Shown: positions 46,434 through 59,907, numbered from the stretch's first letter. The stretch: DNA of 64,000 bases from Musa acuminata AAA Group (GCF_036884655.1 NC_088339.1:29048501-29112500), one strand, 5' to 3'. The notes: generated by a model not told the origin, from the letters alone. Translations and numbers: made by a program.

Positions 46434-48525
46434 GTTCATATATCCAAAAAGCTCCCTCTTTTCGTTCTAATGCTAATTACTTGGGAAGTTATTATTTTTG
46501 GTGCAAAATCACCAGTATCACTAGTGACAATTTCAGACTTGGAAATTCATGGTATTGTTCATGATTTAATGAATGCTCCCATATTGTCTACCATAAAAGG
46601 TTCTCTATCCTGTAGAATTTTCTGTTATTTGTTGAATGTTATCATGCTGATCTTGGTGACACTTCCAGCCAATCTATATCTTCTTCTCTGGACCCAATGT
46701 AGAAATTGGAAATCAGATGCCCTGCATCCAAATATGTGAACCTACACATTTGAAATGCATGTGATTATAAAAGTTCTGCAATTCTTATGCAACAACTTAA
46801 ACAGTCCTTTGCTTTCATTCTTCAGTTATCTTGTCCTATATGTTTACTTGTATGAAAATTTGATAATCACCAATTTCACAGGATAGAACATGTAGTTCCA
46901 GAGCAGCAACATTTGTTGCAGCAAGTATTTCAGTTCTCATGCATCTTTTACGAGACTGATTACTCTTTACTTTTTATTAATCTGTGGAGATCATGTGTTG
47001 TTGATCTTTTTGCCAGTAAAGATGTAAAAATAATTGATGAGATTCTCGAAATTATGTTTGAGATGCATCACACGCCTATTCCTGAAACAAATTTACCCCG
47101 TCTTATCTTATTTGCAATAGTTTTGAGTCTGTTTTTTGCTAATTTGCTGTTGGTTTTGTTTTCCATGCTGCGGTGTCAGTTAACTAATATGAATGCTTAC
47201 ATCAACAATTAATTGCATGATCTTTCAGAACTTCCAAGCATAATCCATTAACAGGCCCTCCTTATAAAACATCATCTTTTCCTTATAAAATAGAAATACT
47301 TTTCTTATTTCGTACAGATTTCACTGATAATATTATGCTACTAGAATATGAAAATTATTTCTTTGATGGTTGCTTTATCCTGTGATTTACTCTATCATGG
47401 TTCCCTCCTTGACACCGTACAATAGGAGGTACAGATATGACTGCTGATATGTTTGATTCCAGGATAGTCTATTGGATTAGATTGTTTAATTGTGAATAAC
47501 AATTTTATTTTAGAGATTTGTCGTACCAATTTCCGCTTCAGTTGTGTTGGGTCTGCTTGTTTTCAGGTTTCGGCCGCCGGTTGCTGATGCCGCCCGGAAA
47601 GGACTCGACATGGCGTCTTCTTCGCTACTCTCAGCAGCTTGAATACCTTGGAGAAGTATTCTTCCACCTCCCTTCCGTTCTCTCTCTCTCTTGCTCTCTT
47701 CCTTGTTCGTTATTTAAATTTACTACTTCTTGTGATGATACGGACCGGTATTTGAATTGATAAGACAAACTCGTGCTATTAGTGTATCTTAGCAAAGATA
47801 AGATACACACTATTAGTCATTGATTCTTCTAGATGATCCTTATTAGTGTATCTTAGTAAAGATCCCTTGGTATGGAACCTTCTGATATTCGAGGAAGATC
47901 TATATTTCGTTCCATCTTTGTAATCTTATTCTAAATGCATTCCCCTTTGCATCTGAGTTGGAATTCATAACTGGGGAATTTTTCTAGACTAATACTCGGA
48001 CCGGTTCTTTTAATCGTGCATCATCAAGTTGAGGTTTCATATCAATCTGATGCTGTTGTTCTGCACTTTTCTACTAATGTTCAATATGAAATGTAATTGT
48101 TCACTCCCCCCCCCACGCCCCCTCGTGCAGAGACACTTCACACTTCTGCGCTCGTGGGTCCGACGGCATTAGGTCGAACTCGAGGGTGGGGGGGGGGGGG
48201 GGGCGGGGGACGTCCTGCGTCCAGTTGTTCGAATCGCATCTGGTTGATATATGTTCACTAGAAATGGGTTCAGGTGAAAGCGAGGCGGGCCATTAAATAA
48301 TCAATTATATCCCTTCCCCTCCGACCCGTCACTTGGGAGCGACGCGACAAGTCATTTTGTTATCATTCCCTGGCAATAATCCTTTCTTTTCTTCTTTTTG
48401 TTTTTGCGGAAAAGACCCTCAAGTTTTAGGTAATTTTGTCTTCCGCTTTCTCGTCTTTTTCTTTTGCCCTGTATCCCCAAGCAGCGCCCGACGCCCACTT
48501 TGCTCCCTCGTCCTCCTACCCAGGG
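46434..48525. other. Between POP1 remnant and PWWP gene, no gene recognised
   Basis: The expected last POP1 exons were sought here and not recognised. A short hairpin (GTGTATCTTA...AAGATACAC, 47778-47806) and a partial direct repeat of it (near 47842) are present. C and G homopolymer tracts flank a C+G-rich stretch at 48107-48207. The final 200 bases are presumably the PWWP promoter and leader. Confidence 0.5.
48107..48207. repeat. Poly-C and poly-G tracts flanking a short C+G-rich segment
   Basis: A C-rich run at about 48107-48125 and a long G run at about 48187-48207 bracket ~60 bases, so the ends could pair as an inverted repeat. Length in homopolymers may be unreliable. Confidence 0.75.
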
Positions 48526-51081
48526 ATGGAAACCCTAGAGGCCACCGAGCCCATGTCCGGCGAGTCGCCGACCCAACCCCAAAGCTCGGGTTCCCCCCAA
48601 CCGCCACTGGCTCCATCCGAGCGGCGACTCCTCGAATCTACGTATCTTGCGGACGCTGCTGCAGACGGCGCCTCCGTCGCGGCGAACTTGGCTCCGGTAA
48701 CCCCCTCCGGAACCGAAGCTAAGGATGATGTGGATGCGCATTTTGGCAACGGGGGATTGGGTCTAGGATCGGTTACCGGCGAGTCACCGGAAGGAATCCC
48801 TATCGCCGTCGGCGATCTCGTGTGGGGGAAGACCAAGAACCATCCCTGGTGGCCGGCGCTGGTTTCCGATCCCTCCCGCGCGCCCATCGATGCCAAGAAG
48901 GCCCACCTGAGCGACGTCTCCCTCCTGCTGGTCTACTGCTTCGGCAGCGGTGCCTTCGCCTGGTGCGAGCCAGCCCAGCTGAAGCCCTTCGTCGAGGACT
49001 TCCATTGCATGACGAGGCAGAGCAGCTCTAAGAGCTTCGTCGCAGCCGTCGAGGGCGCCTTGGATGAGATCAGGCGCCGCCTCCAGTTGGAGCTCACTTG
49101 CGGCTGTGTTCCGCCGGAGGCCGGAGGGAAGACTGCTGAATGCCCAGCCGGGAGGCTTCCGATCTCGAACTTTCAGCCTTTGGAGTTCCTCGAGCATCTC
49201 CAAGACGTGGCTTGTGACGTTACGATGGCCGATGTGTTACAAGTTGCAGCTTTGAGAAGTTGGGTGATCGCTTTCGCCAAAGGATGGACTGCTGGTTTGC
49301 CTGGGTACCACCCTCGCCGTGAGATAATGGAGCTGGTGGACAAGATTGATCTTGACGTGCCACCAGGAGACCTCGGCGATGGCAATGAGGAGGGAGATGG
49401 CGAATGTTGGATCACCGGGAGCAGGTTCAGAAAAGGTCTCAAAACATCAGAGGATAACTTGCACAAGAGGCAGAAAAAAAGGAGCATGGCTGCACTGATC
49501 GCTGGGATGGAGTTGGATACAGTTGAGCTCAGCGATGGTGATGAATTTACAGTGGAGGAGAAGGTAAAGGGCGTGAAGAACCAGATGATCAAGAAGGTGA
49601 AAGATATGGATGCGGATGATTGTGGTGTTGAGGCCCAAGAAGATACTGGCTCAGGTAGACGGGAGCGGAAGAAGAGCAAGTACTTGTCACCTCCTTACAC
49701 TTGCTTGGGTGCATATACCAACACTCTTGACTCACCGAGGAGTGGTGAGGTGAAGTCGCCTAGGAAGGCTGCTGAAGCCTCTCGGGCTCTAAATTCTGAT
49801 ATCTCATCCTTATTGAGGTGCGACTCGGAGTCCGTTGAGAAGGAAGAGGATACTAGTAATCCTGGTTTTGGAATTGAGAGCACTTCTGTCAATGACATTC
49901 TTGCAGAATTACTTTGCACGGCAAGAAATCCACTTCATTTAAAGTGGAACCGATCAGCAAAGATGATTAAGAGCTTCTTCATTAAATACAGAAGCTCAAT
50001 GTACTCAAGTGGATCTGACTTCCTAACCTACCAGAAGCACCATAATGAATGCTGTCAGGTGAGTATAGAATCTCCAAACAAGCTGATTGTCAATAATAGT
50101 TCTGAACTGGGAAAATCCGAGGGGGGATGGAAGGACAAGAAAGATGCTACTGATTTGCAAGTAGAGACAGGCCTAGCTCCTGATTCAAGAAGTTGTTCTG
50201 AACAATGCAAGGTTGGGCGGAAGAGGAAGATGAGAAAGAATGAAGATAACAATGTAACACCAGCAGATTTGGAGCCTCAGGTCATAAACATTCCAGTGGA
50301 AAGAAAAAACATAAAGAGCAAAGTTGTAGCTACTGGAGAAAGTGTAGTTCTGTGCCCTGCGCCTGTTAATTGTATGCAACCAGCTGAAGTTGGAAACAAG
50401 ATGAATAAGAAGGGTAAGGGAGTTACTAATGGGCAAAAGGCTGTGGACCCTGTCCATAATCTTTCAGAGTGTTCGCAAGATGGCAACTCTAAACGGAAGA
50501 GGAAGAAGAGCAAACGTGCAAATGCTGATGTACCCTTGGTTGATTCGATCAGGGGCATCACAAATACTTTGGAGAAAGTCAAATCTGAGCACACGAGGAA
50601 AGATGATGAAACTTGTTACAGTTACCCTGGAGCTCTTCTCTTGACTTTTGCCTCAGGAGTTCCTTTGCCCTCCCAAAGCGAACTAATTTCTACTTTTCGC
50701 AAGTATGGAGTTGTGATAGAATCAGAGACGGAGTTGCTAAAAGAGACCAGCAGTGCTCGTGTTGTGTTTGCCAAAAGCACTGATGCGGAAAAAGCCTTCA
50801 ATAGCTCAGATAAAACTGGTGTCTTTGGGCCACCATTTGCAAACTACCATCTCCACTATCTACCTCCGATTGCATGCACTCCTCATCCAATACCTCCTCT
50901 TCCTTACATAAGGGAGAGTCTCGAGAGGATGATATCTACTCTGACTACTACTACGTCAGTGAAAGAGACAGGGCCATCTGATGGGATGAAGCCTGCTGCA
51001 AGGGAAAATTTAGTTGGAGACATGGAGGGCCTCCTGAAGAAGGTGAACACAATGCTAGACGGGGCTGCTGCTGGTACCTAG
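48526..51081 (+). CDS. PWWP-domain chromatin protein (plant PDP-like), single exon
   Basis: The ORF is 851 residues with no intron. The start chosen is the ATG at 48526 (METLEATEPMSG); the frame is open further upstream but has no ATG there. A PWWP domain lies at about 95-165: VGDLVWGKTKNHPWWPALV, then LLVYCFGSGAFAWCEPAQLK. The middle is long, Lys/Ser/Glu-rich and probably disordered, with basic clusters (KRKMRKNED, KRKRKKSKR) that look like nuclear localisation signals. Near 700-780 there is an RRM-like segment (ALLLTFASGVPLPSQSELI, ARVVFAKSTDAEKAF). Plant PWWP proteins of this type bind methylated histones and join PRC2-related complexes; the specific partner here is not shown by the sequence. 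Confidence 0.9.
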   Translation: METLEATEPMSGESPTQPQSSGSPQPPLAPSERRLLESTYLADAAADGASVAANLAPVTPSGTEAKDDVDAHFGNGGLGLGSVTGESPEGIPIAVGDLVWGKTKNHPWWPALVSDPSRAPIDAKKAHLSDVSLLLVYCFGSGAFAWCEPAQLKPFVEDFHCMTRQSSSKSFVAAVEGALDEIRRRLQLELTCGCVPPEAGGKTAECPAGRLPISNFQPLEFLEHLQDVACDVTMADVLQVAALRSWVIAFAKGWTAGLPGYHPRREIMELVDKIDLDVPPGDLGDGNEEGDGECWITGSRFRKGLKTSEDNLHKRQKKRSMAALIAGMELDTVELSDGDEFTVEEKVKGVKNQMIKKVKDMDADDCGVEAQEDTGSGRRERKKSKYLSPPYTCLGAYTNTLDSPRSGEVKSPRKAAEASRALNSDISSLLRCDSESVEKEEDTSNPGFGIESTSVNDILAELLCTARNPLHLKWNRSAKMIKSFFIKYRSSMYSSGSDFLTYQKHHNECCQVSIESPNKLIVNNSSELGKSEGGWKDKKDATDLQVETGLAPDSRSCSEQCKVGRKRKMRKNEDNNVTPADLEPQVINIPVERKNIKSKVVATGESVVLCPAPVNCMQPAEVGNKMNKKGKGVTNGQKAVDPVHNLSECSQDGNSKRKRKKSKRANADVPLVDSIRGITNTLEKVKSEHTRKDDETCYSYPGALLLTFASGVPLPSQSELISTFRKYGVVIESETELLKETSSARVVFAKSTDAEKAFNSSDKTGVFGPPFANYHLHYLPPIACTPHPIPPLPYIRESLERMISTLTTTTSVKETGPSDGMKPAARENLVGDMEGLLKKVNTMLDGAAAGT

Positions 51082-54000
51082 TTTGAGAATGATAGTATGG
51101 TTCTAACATCTTTTAGCTTAGGCATCAGTGATCGGCCCTGCTTTATCAGGTTGTTGAATGATGACCTATAAGTGGGATCAGTACCACTTGCTTTATTTAG
51201 GTTGCTGAATGTAAGTGTAATTGTTATTAGTACCGTCAGTACGACTTGCTTGATCTCGTTTGCTGAACATTGACATGTTGACCTTATGCATAGCTTAGTT
51301 TAGATCATCTGTGTGCATTATAGACTATTTCTTCTCACTGTTTTCTGCCAGATAATGGATAACCTCATCCGCTTTGCGCATTGTTGTTTGGGGTTTGTTT
51401 GACCTGCTTAGTTTATTGTGTTGTTAATTTGTTAAACCTAGTTGGTTGTTATACCTGTGATGAGAACCAAAAGATGGTCAACTCAATCATACATCCTTCT
51501 GAATATAAATACAATGAAATATTCGAGATCATCTATTTCTCTCTTTATTATTGTAGCATGTTTGCTTTTATGGCTAATGAACAGGATGGAGGCAGCGACC
51601 TAGCCGACTGGGGTTGGATATATGAATGTGGATTATCAAACTAGTAGAAGGAAAGAAAAACAAAGTTTAATAGCGTTATTTTGTTGCAGATGGAGGAGCT
51701 GAAAGCTTGATTTTTGATCAATTTCTGTGGGACATTTGAATGAAATGATTGTGAAGTTTATTTGAACTTCATGGATTGGATTTAACTTGTGATAAAAACA
51801 TTTTATGTCATGTGGTTCTAGGCCTAGTATATCCAACTCATTAGATCAGTGATATGCTAGAATTGACAGTGACAAAATAGTTAATACAGGTTCCTTATTG
51901 TATTGTTGCTCTCTTTTTCTTGCAAACTTAATATGTTGTTGATAGACCGAAGATGGATAGCTGGTCATCAGATAATAGAAATAAATCCAGTCATCTATCT
52001 ATACATCATTGTACCAACTGTGAACATCTCTTTTTTTTATATATGTCCTGCATCCGTTTGAGTTGGTTTGATATCTGTCCTGTACTGCTGTTGATAACTT
52101 TTTTAACATTCCCTAATGTAAGAGAAGAGCTAGAAATGTGAGTTTCCTTGTCATGGCCAAATTGCATCCTGAAGTTGGTCCAGAGCTTCGATATCTGTCG
52201 TATGTGTTGCTTGATCACTGTGCCACTGCTCCCCTCCATGTGCTGCTGTTTTTAGTGGTTTCATGAGAGTATGATCTTAATTATTCTGGCTTAATGTTTT
52301 GAATGGATTGCTTTAATTTTGGTACAAATTTCATTGCTTCAATCTCTATTTTCCCGAAATTTGTTGCCTTTGCACTCTGGCAGTGTTTTTGGGTTCTCTG
52401 TTACGTGTACCCATGCAATACTTGACATTTCTTGACATTTTATGATAGGTCTCGGAGCTCTTGTTCTTTCACTTTGGTAATCTGCGCTTCTTTATATATT
52501 GTTGACGCAGATCCACTTGTGATCAATTATTGGGGACGGGAGACTTGTGGCAGTCACAGACTTGTGTTATTTAATGAAGGAATCGTTCGTGTGATAGTTA
52601 GTGCATACAATATCCTTTTGTGCGCTTCGGTATGTATTTAAGATTAATTCTAATATTTTACCATTCCACTGTGCAGGTGGACGGGTGGATGTTTGTCTAC
52701 TAGTGGCTATGAATGTGACTGACACCCAAGCTACAATATTTGTGTTGATTGAGGTGAGCATTTATGCATATCCCATTGTGGTTGGTCAACTGGTAATACT
52801 GGACAATTTGATTATAGAGCAGCTAAGTGTAATCGATTTATAAGTTATAATTGTGAAGGAGAGGGGCGGTTTAAGATAACTCGTTTGCTACTACTAAGTA
52901 AAGTCAAATAAGAGAGGTATCGTAGGCACTCACTCAAAGAAGCACGCTGGGCATTACCCACAACAACTTTCTTCCTTTTTTAATCTTTTCTTTATTCTTT
53001 TTTATTTTGATGGTAGAGAGTGATCGAGCCCCGCTATGTTCCACTTTGCGGTCGGTCCCCCTGGACCCACATCTGGTGTCGGCCTGTTTGTATAACAGAG
53101 CCCGGATTGCGCCGCGTACGCCTCGAAGGTCACGATCAAGAAGGGGAACGCCGTCGCCCTTCTGGGCCGGGGGTATGACGCGATCTCTGATCCTCTTCCT
53201 AGATGGCGATCGTTTTGGAGTCACGGGTCTGATTTTGGTGCTTGGATCATCTGATGGATCACTTTCGGGTGGGTGGTTCATCGGACTCGATGGTGCTTCC
53301 CTCCCTTGTTCCCTTCTTTTCTTCGTCTTGAGTTGATTCTCCTCTCCGTTCTTGAGATGGACCGTTTCTTCTTTCTCGAGATGGATTCTTTTCTTCTTTG
53401 TTGAGATGGATGATGTCCGTTGGTGATGTTTCCCTCCCTCCTTCCTTCTCTTCTCTTGTCCTTCGTTGAGATAGGATCGTTTTTTCTTTCTCTTTTCTTC
53501 TATGCAAAGATGGATTCTTCTCTTCTTTTTCTCGAGACGAATCCTCGTATTCTTTCTTGAGATGGATCTCATGATCTGTTGATCTTGGGTTACTTACTTT
53601 TTAGCTTTTAAGCATCAGGGTTTTCTTTTCTGGATGTTCTGCTCTTCTGGTTTCTGTTATTTTGATGCAGTTTGTTTCTTGAATCTTTCATCGGAACATT
53701 TGTTTTCTAATTCATGGTTTTCTTCTTTACATGATCATCTTACGAGCGAGCCGCATGTGCTTTTCGTTTGTTCTTAAATCTGAAGGTTAGAGATCATGAA
53801 TTTTATTGATTTCCCGATTGCATTTTGTTTCATCACCATTTGTTGACAATTACGTAGATGCAACTGGAGCTTAACAATAAAGACAAATGGAGATTAATGC
53901 TGGTTTAATCCATCGCACAAGATCTGACAGTTTCTTATATTCGTAGATTCATTCAATACTGCACATCAGTGACCTTTTTTCTTTTGCCGTGTCTGATCAT

Positions 54001-55640
54001 GCCAAATTACTATCACCAGCATTGTCATATAGATGTTTCCTGTCTCCTTTAATTCTTTGTCTATTCTTCTCTGTTTTCATGCTATATCTTTGTTGATAGC
54101 TTCGTTGTTTGAGTAACGCTCCTCATTCAGCATCCTTTATCAAGAGAAAAAAAGGGGGACTTCTTGGAATTAATCCTTTCAATAATTTTAAGATTCTAAA
54201 CTTTTGACTCCTTGGTAGTTTGACCCCCCTACCTACCTACCGAAGACACAATGTTCTAAAATGGGCGTGTTGACACATTAGAAGAAAATTTCATGGACAT
54301 TTCCTGTCTCCATTTCTTTAATGGTTTTTTGCATATTCTTCTCTCTTTTCGAGCCATATCTTTTGTTGATACTTTAGTTGATTGTACGAGTACTTGGATT
54401 CCAAGATACATTCAACACTCTGCATATTATTAGGCAAAAGAACTAAACGACCAGTGATCTCTTTCCACCTTTATTTTAAAACTCTTTTTTCCACTTTAAA
54501 ACATTAGAACTCCAATACTTGTTGCTTTGTGACTGCCCCATGTCTTGAACCCTAAGACACATTATAAGAAGTTTCAGATGAGTCCTGCTACTTGGACTAA
54601 CTTTCCGTTCCAATTATTTCTCCGTCAGATGGCATTCTCATGATTCTGACACGTGGAGTCAGGTTTGTATGGGAGGTACTCTCTCGAGAAACTTGTTGGG
54701 ATGGAACTTTAAGCGGAATACTTTAGTATAGTATAGGAATAAAGCGCAACCAAAGATTGCAGCACCAACCCATGCTAATTTAATTTCATCACACGTCTAT
54801 AATCTTCATTTTATGGTTGGTGTTCGACTAGTGTATATACAATATTGGTTATATGCATTCTTTATTCAATTTATGCATCTTTTCTAAACAAATATTTGAT
54901 TTTTACAGAAAAGAAGCATTAACTATACAAGCAAGTCAGAGATAGATTCTGGGAGGTGGTACGACATCATTTTAGTTGGTTAAAAAAAGACGAGAAGGCA
55001 GCCTGAATTAGTGGCGTAAATAAATGCACTAGAGCAGAATAACAGTAATGGGTACCCAAGTCCTAAATTAACTGGAGAAACCGGATGGTTGAGATAGACT
55101 GGAAGGGATTTCACCTAATAATGGAGTAAGTTGGTCGTGCACATTACTTCGGTGTACATTTTCTTCTTTTATTAACACATTTATATAATTAGCTGCTCTC
55201 TGGATCATACGAATGTCTTAAGGAGGCTGTGTTTATGAGTCATTATTCTCATTCTCATTTTCATTTACAATTATTATTTACTTCATTTGCTGAAAGGATT
55301 TTGGGCCTCGTTTGGTTCTCAAATCCCAATGTAAGCATACGTGGGTGCTAGCTCAACCCATTCCAATCATCCATAGTTGACCGAACACCCTCGCTTGTTA
55401 ATCCTGTTTTCGTTAGCTCTCAGAGACATATATTATGTCACCTGGATGTTTTGTGCTTTATCAGGACTTCTATAGCACACACCCATGGATGAATCTCTGA
55501 ACCCTTAAACCCTGCATATATTTTTGTTATCACCTTCGGTGTTGCTCCGTCCACTTCAAACAATTTTGGAAGGAATAAATTAAGCAGTACTCACTTCTGG
55601 GCGATCCATTCATCAATTTGTTCTTCTAATACATAAAACT
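51082..55640. other. PWWP 3' region and long gene-poor stretch
   Basis: After the PWWP stop there is probable 3' untranslated sequence, then A+T-rich DNA with short ORFs only. At about 53000-53340 a C+G-rich island on the plus strand looks like a promoter or first-exon region, but no conserved protein is readable. From 53340 to 53570 an imperfect repeat of GAGATGGAT(T)C followed by a pyrimidine run occurs about six times. The minus-strand Lys/Arg-rich ORF 52934-53572 is the translation of that repeat. Confidence 0.45.
53340..53570. repeat. Imperfect short tandem repeats (GAGATGGATTCTTTT type)
   Basis: About six diverged copies of TTGAGATGGA / CTCGAGATGGATTC followed by TTTCTTCTTT occur at spacings of 25-60 bases. 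Confidence 0.6.
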
Positions 55641-55672
55641 GCAAATGTGTGTGTATAATATATATATGTATT

Positions 55673-55718
<46 letters not shown>

Positions 55719-55721
55719 CAA
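55641..55721. repeat. Compound (TG)n(TA)n microsatellite
   Basis: A (TG)n run at about 55671-55694 passes directly into (TA)n to 55720. Confidence 0.9.
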
Positions 55722-58398
55722 ATCACTAAGCAACTACTATATTTACAATATCAGAGCGCTGTGGGCTTCAAAATTGTGGTAATAATAACCTCTCTGCATC
55801 TGCACCGGCTTCACCAGACGTTTCAAATTTGAGGTCCTTTCAACCCTGATGCATGATGCAGTTGAAGCGTCTAAATTTGACTGGATCTTCCAATCAGGAC
55901 TTCTTGTATCCAAGTCCTCACAAACATCAAGAAAATTTGACTGGATCTTACCATTTTCTTTTTTGAATTTTCAGTTTCCACAAGCGTCTAACTTATTTTT
56001 TTTCTGGCTTGTTTTGTTCTTTGTAGGCAGTCCAAATCTCGAGTGCCTGAAGATCGCATGCCACCCTAAGGGAGTACAGATATGGTTAGTACAACTTGAG
56101 CTTGAAGCCGAAATAAAAGGAAATACTTAGAGATTTGGATGGTCCACTTGCTTCTGTCGGAGGAAGTTATTCATGTTCTAAGTATTTCCATATTAGTCAA
56201 ATTTAGAAGACAGTTCAATGAGTCATCAGTGTTAATCAGCACCAAGACAGAAAGTTTCCAGCACTCCAATCGAAGAAACTTTTTCTTTGATAATTGTAGT
56301 CCAATCAAATATGATCTGCAACTTTAAAACTAACAATGTAATTTTCATTTTATAGAAACTTCTTCGTGATTCCAAACCAAAAACAAAGCCAGAATTAAAT
56401 GTAATATTTGTTGCCAGAAGAAAGTTTGTTGCCATTTGTGCGGCCTATATTTTATGGAAGAATAAATGAGAATATAACCATTAATTAATTTTCCTGTACT
56501 AAAAATGAGAATATAACCATTAATTAATATGTTCCAATGAAATCAATGCAAAAGCATTTATTTAAGTCAGCAATGTTCTCTGCCTCATTTCCCTTAAGGA
56601 AATACATAATTTCACAACACAAAGAGTTTCTTTGGATCCTTTACCGCTACCATCACCATGAAAGACTACCCCACCAAAAAAAAAAAAAAAAAAATACACA
56701 CACACACACTTTAATACAACAAACAACTTCCCTCTTTCATAGTCTAGACCTAGTGGTGCATTTTGTCAGGTCATAAGCAACATCTGTGCAATACATATCA
56801 TTTCCAAGAGTATATAACACACGAATATTCATACAACATCACTAACAACCTTAAGGCTCATAAATTTCCATAATGCAGAAAATGTTGAATAGTCATTGAA
56901 GTAAGTTATACTCGTATAAAAAATAATCACTTGATATAGTAAAAGTAAAACAACCCCTTTTTTCTTAGTTACCACTATAAATTTCGCAATACCATCAAGT
57001 GGCATCAAATGCCAACGTTGTCAGGACTTGTTTCATATACCAGCGCTGAAGGCAATATATTTTTCATGTGTTCAAAGTTGCTACCATTAATAGTTGAAAG
57101 TATGGACATCTCCTTGTCAAAAAAGCTCATGCAAGTAACCGACGAAATAAATCAGTATATCTCAAAAAAAAAAAAAAAAAAGCAGAGTCATCCTGCACTG
57201 AGACAGCATTGGATTATAATGGGCCATCACAAACAAGAAAATCTGTCATTCTTTCATTCAAATCGTAAATGCTCAGAACACATATCTCAAAAGATAAAAA
57301 AAGCCAACAAAAAGTAATCAGCAGAATTAAAGCATCCCGGATGAACAAGCACAAGCCATCCTACGGTACATAGAAACTCAAAATTAAAGCTAAGATACTC
57401 AATGAGGCATCGCAGCACATATTTTTTGCTTTGGTACAATTAAAGTGATAACATGCAAAAATGCTATTCGATCATAAAAACTTAATTACATTATACTTAG
57501 AACAATTTTTACCAACTTCATTGCTGACTTTTCAGTGATCCAACAAGTAATAATCACTGAAGCAAATATATCATAGAGAAAAGACACTGTTGAAAGCAAA
57601 ACAGAAGATCTTGGTTAAAGCTAATTCGATAAGTGGAGTTAAGGTTCTTCTTTGGTTAGAAAACAAATCAGAAACAAGAACATCACAGTAAGAAAATTAT
57701 GGACAAAAGGAATTCGGTTCTGAATCTTTTTGTTTACATATGTGTTAGTATGGAGAAGAAGGTGGCAGTCAATACTGCAACGAGAATATCTAAAGCAGAT
57801 AGCAGCAAAAGTTGTTATTCACAACTCTCCATGACGGTGCACAAGTTGAACTGTGGGGTTTTGACCGTACGACAACCAAACATGGAGCACAATGATACAG
57901 TTACAATCCACAGTCATAAAAGGTTTAGTAAATATTGAACCTTAATATGCAAAAAGACTATAATTTTGTCTTTAGTCTGGCAAAAGATAAGAAACTTCAT
58001 TAGTTGACAATACAAAAAATAACAGCATGTTTGGTTAGTAACAGCCTGAATCCACGTTTCCTCCAACTCCAATCACTAAAACCAATTCCTCTAGTCAGAT
58101 GGCAAACCGACAGTATTTTGTTTCATCGATCCCATAAAGTATCTTATCTTCTGCCAGACTACGAATGTGAAAAACTGATGCATCTTTGTTCGATGATCAT
58201 CAACCAACAAAAAGCAAGTTAAAATGGCCTTTGATTTCAGATACTCCAAATTATACAAGAGTCTCTTTACTCATCAAGATTTCACTCCCCGATCATAAAG
58301 TTTACACCAAAACTCCACGATCAGTCCAAGAAAATGAATCAAGCAACATCTTTAAGAACAAACTAAAAGAAAACACAAACCAAGAAGAGTATACCTAG
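55722..58398. other. A+T-rich stretch, no gene recognised
   Basis: Only short ORFs without domains are present. Poly-A runs at 56678-56694 and about 57163-57181 and an (AC)n run at 56695-56709 are seen. Transcribed UTR or intron of a minus-strand gene with its 5' end near 58960-59070 is possible but unproven. Confidence 0.4.
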
Positions 58399-58960
58399 AC
58401 GAGCACCTGAAACGGAGCTGCGGAAAACCAGAATCAAGAAAGAATAAACAAAGAACGAGCAAATACCTAGGTAAGCAACTGAAAACAAGATGCGGAACTT
58501 AGGGTTCCTTCTTTCTGTCCAGATCGGCCGCCCTTCCTCTCAATCTCAAACAAGAATCAAGAAAGAACAAACACAGAAACGAGCGATTACCCACATGATC
58601 AACTGAGATGCGGAACGTAGGGTTCCTTCTTTCTGGCCCGAATCGACCGCCCTTCCCTCTCGATCTCAAACAAGAACCAAGAAAGAACAAACACAGAAAC
58701 GAGCGATTGCCCACACGAGCAACTGAAAAGGAGCTGCGGAACGTAGGGTCCCTTTTTTGGGGTCCAAATCAACCATACTTCCCTCTAAATTTCAAACAAG
58801 AACCAAGAATGAACAAACACAGAAACGAGCAATTACCCACACGAGCAACTGAAAACGAGATGCGGAACAAAGGATTCCTTCTTTCTGGCCTGAATCGACC
58901 GCCCTTCCTCTCGGTAGGTAGCAAAGAAAGAAACGAGCAATCGCCGGAACAGAATGGATA
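58399..58960. repeat. ~120-base tandem repeat, about four units
   Basis: Units with the shared phrases GAGCAACTGAAAA, GATGCGGAACGTAGGGTTCC, TCTCAAACAAGAACCAAG and AACAAACACAGAAACGAGC begin near 58478, 58602, 58720 and 58846 (period ~118-126). A degraded further unit lies at 58399. The 77-117-codon ORFs across it on both strands are repeat translations. Confidence 0.9.
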
Positions 58961-59683
58961 AGAACGAAAGCAAGAAAGAAGGCGAAGAAAGGTCACCTTC
59001 CTCGACAAGAAGCTCCCATCCAAATCCCCACCTTCGCAAAGGATCCCGCGTCCTTCTTCTTCTCAAACCCCTTAGGCGATCGCTGATACTATTAACTACC
59101 CCACCGGAGATGTTCGCGCCGAGTCACCCCTGTAATATTACAGAGTGACGATGTGTCCCCGACGAACGCCGTTGCGCGTGCGAGTAGGACCATATTACAG
59201 GGCGACGATGTGTCCCAGACCAACATTGTTGCGCGTGCCGCGGGTCCCACTGGAATCTGTTGTAACTTCCACATCACCCGATTCTGTTGTAACTTCCACA
59301 TCACCCACGTGGACGCTGCCTGGAATCCTTCTGCGGGCGCGGTGAGGGAAAGGAACAATGACATCTGTGGTTCGGGATCGCCGGTCGCCTCTGGCACGCA
59401 TGGGAAAAGGAAGATAAAAAGTGAATACCCCTTATTGATATGCCATAGAAGGCAAAGTATCGGGATGAGATTCGAGCTTTAGTCCACGTCGGTTTCATCT
59501 TTTTCAATAATGAAACCCTTTTTTCTGAATGACCAATTAAATTACATATCGAATAATTCTATACGGGTCTCAGACGTAGTAAATATATATCAACGGGTTT
59601 GGGCGAACGTTTCCCTTGAAGTGACTACAAGGCTTAAGCAGCCAAGTGAAAAGCATCACGTGACATTTAGTACTAATCGAAAT
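58961..59683. other. C+G-rich region with small duplications, no gene recognised
   Basis: Two small direct duplications lie here. A ~57-base one has core GACGATGTGTCCC (59149 and 59204) followed by GTTGCGCGTGC. A 27-base one has TCTGTTGTAACTTCCACATC (59256 and 59283). The minus strand at 58960-59070 could hold the first exon of a gene reading leftwards (an Arg-rich frame with a GT donor), but this is weak. Confidence 0.45.
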
Positions 59684-59866
59684 CAATCCTTATGCCATAA
59701 GGAATTGTCATATGGATTCTGGAATACTTGAAATATACATTTGGTGCGAAATTGATGCTGTGGTGCAGCAATGCATCGTTTTGATGAACCGATTTGTGAA
59801 CTGAGATATCGATATAAGTGCCTGACAAGACACGCTGAAACAATAAAAAAATTACTAAATAATTAA

Positions 59867-59869
<3 letters not shown>

Positions 59870-59907
<38 letters not shown>

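Noticed and set aside
52934..53572. 212-codon minus-strand ORF rich in Lys, Arg and Glu
   Set aside because: It is the translation of pyrimidine-rich imperfect repeats on the other strand; no domain is present.
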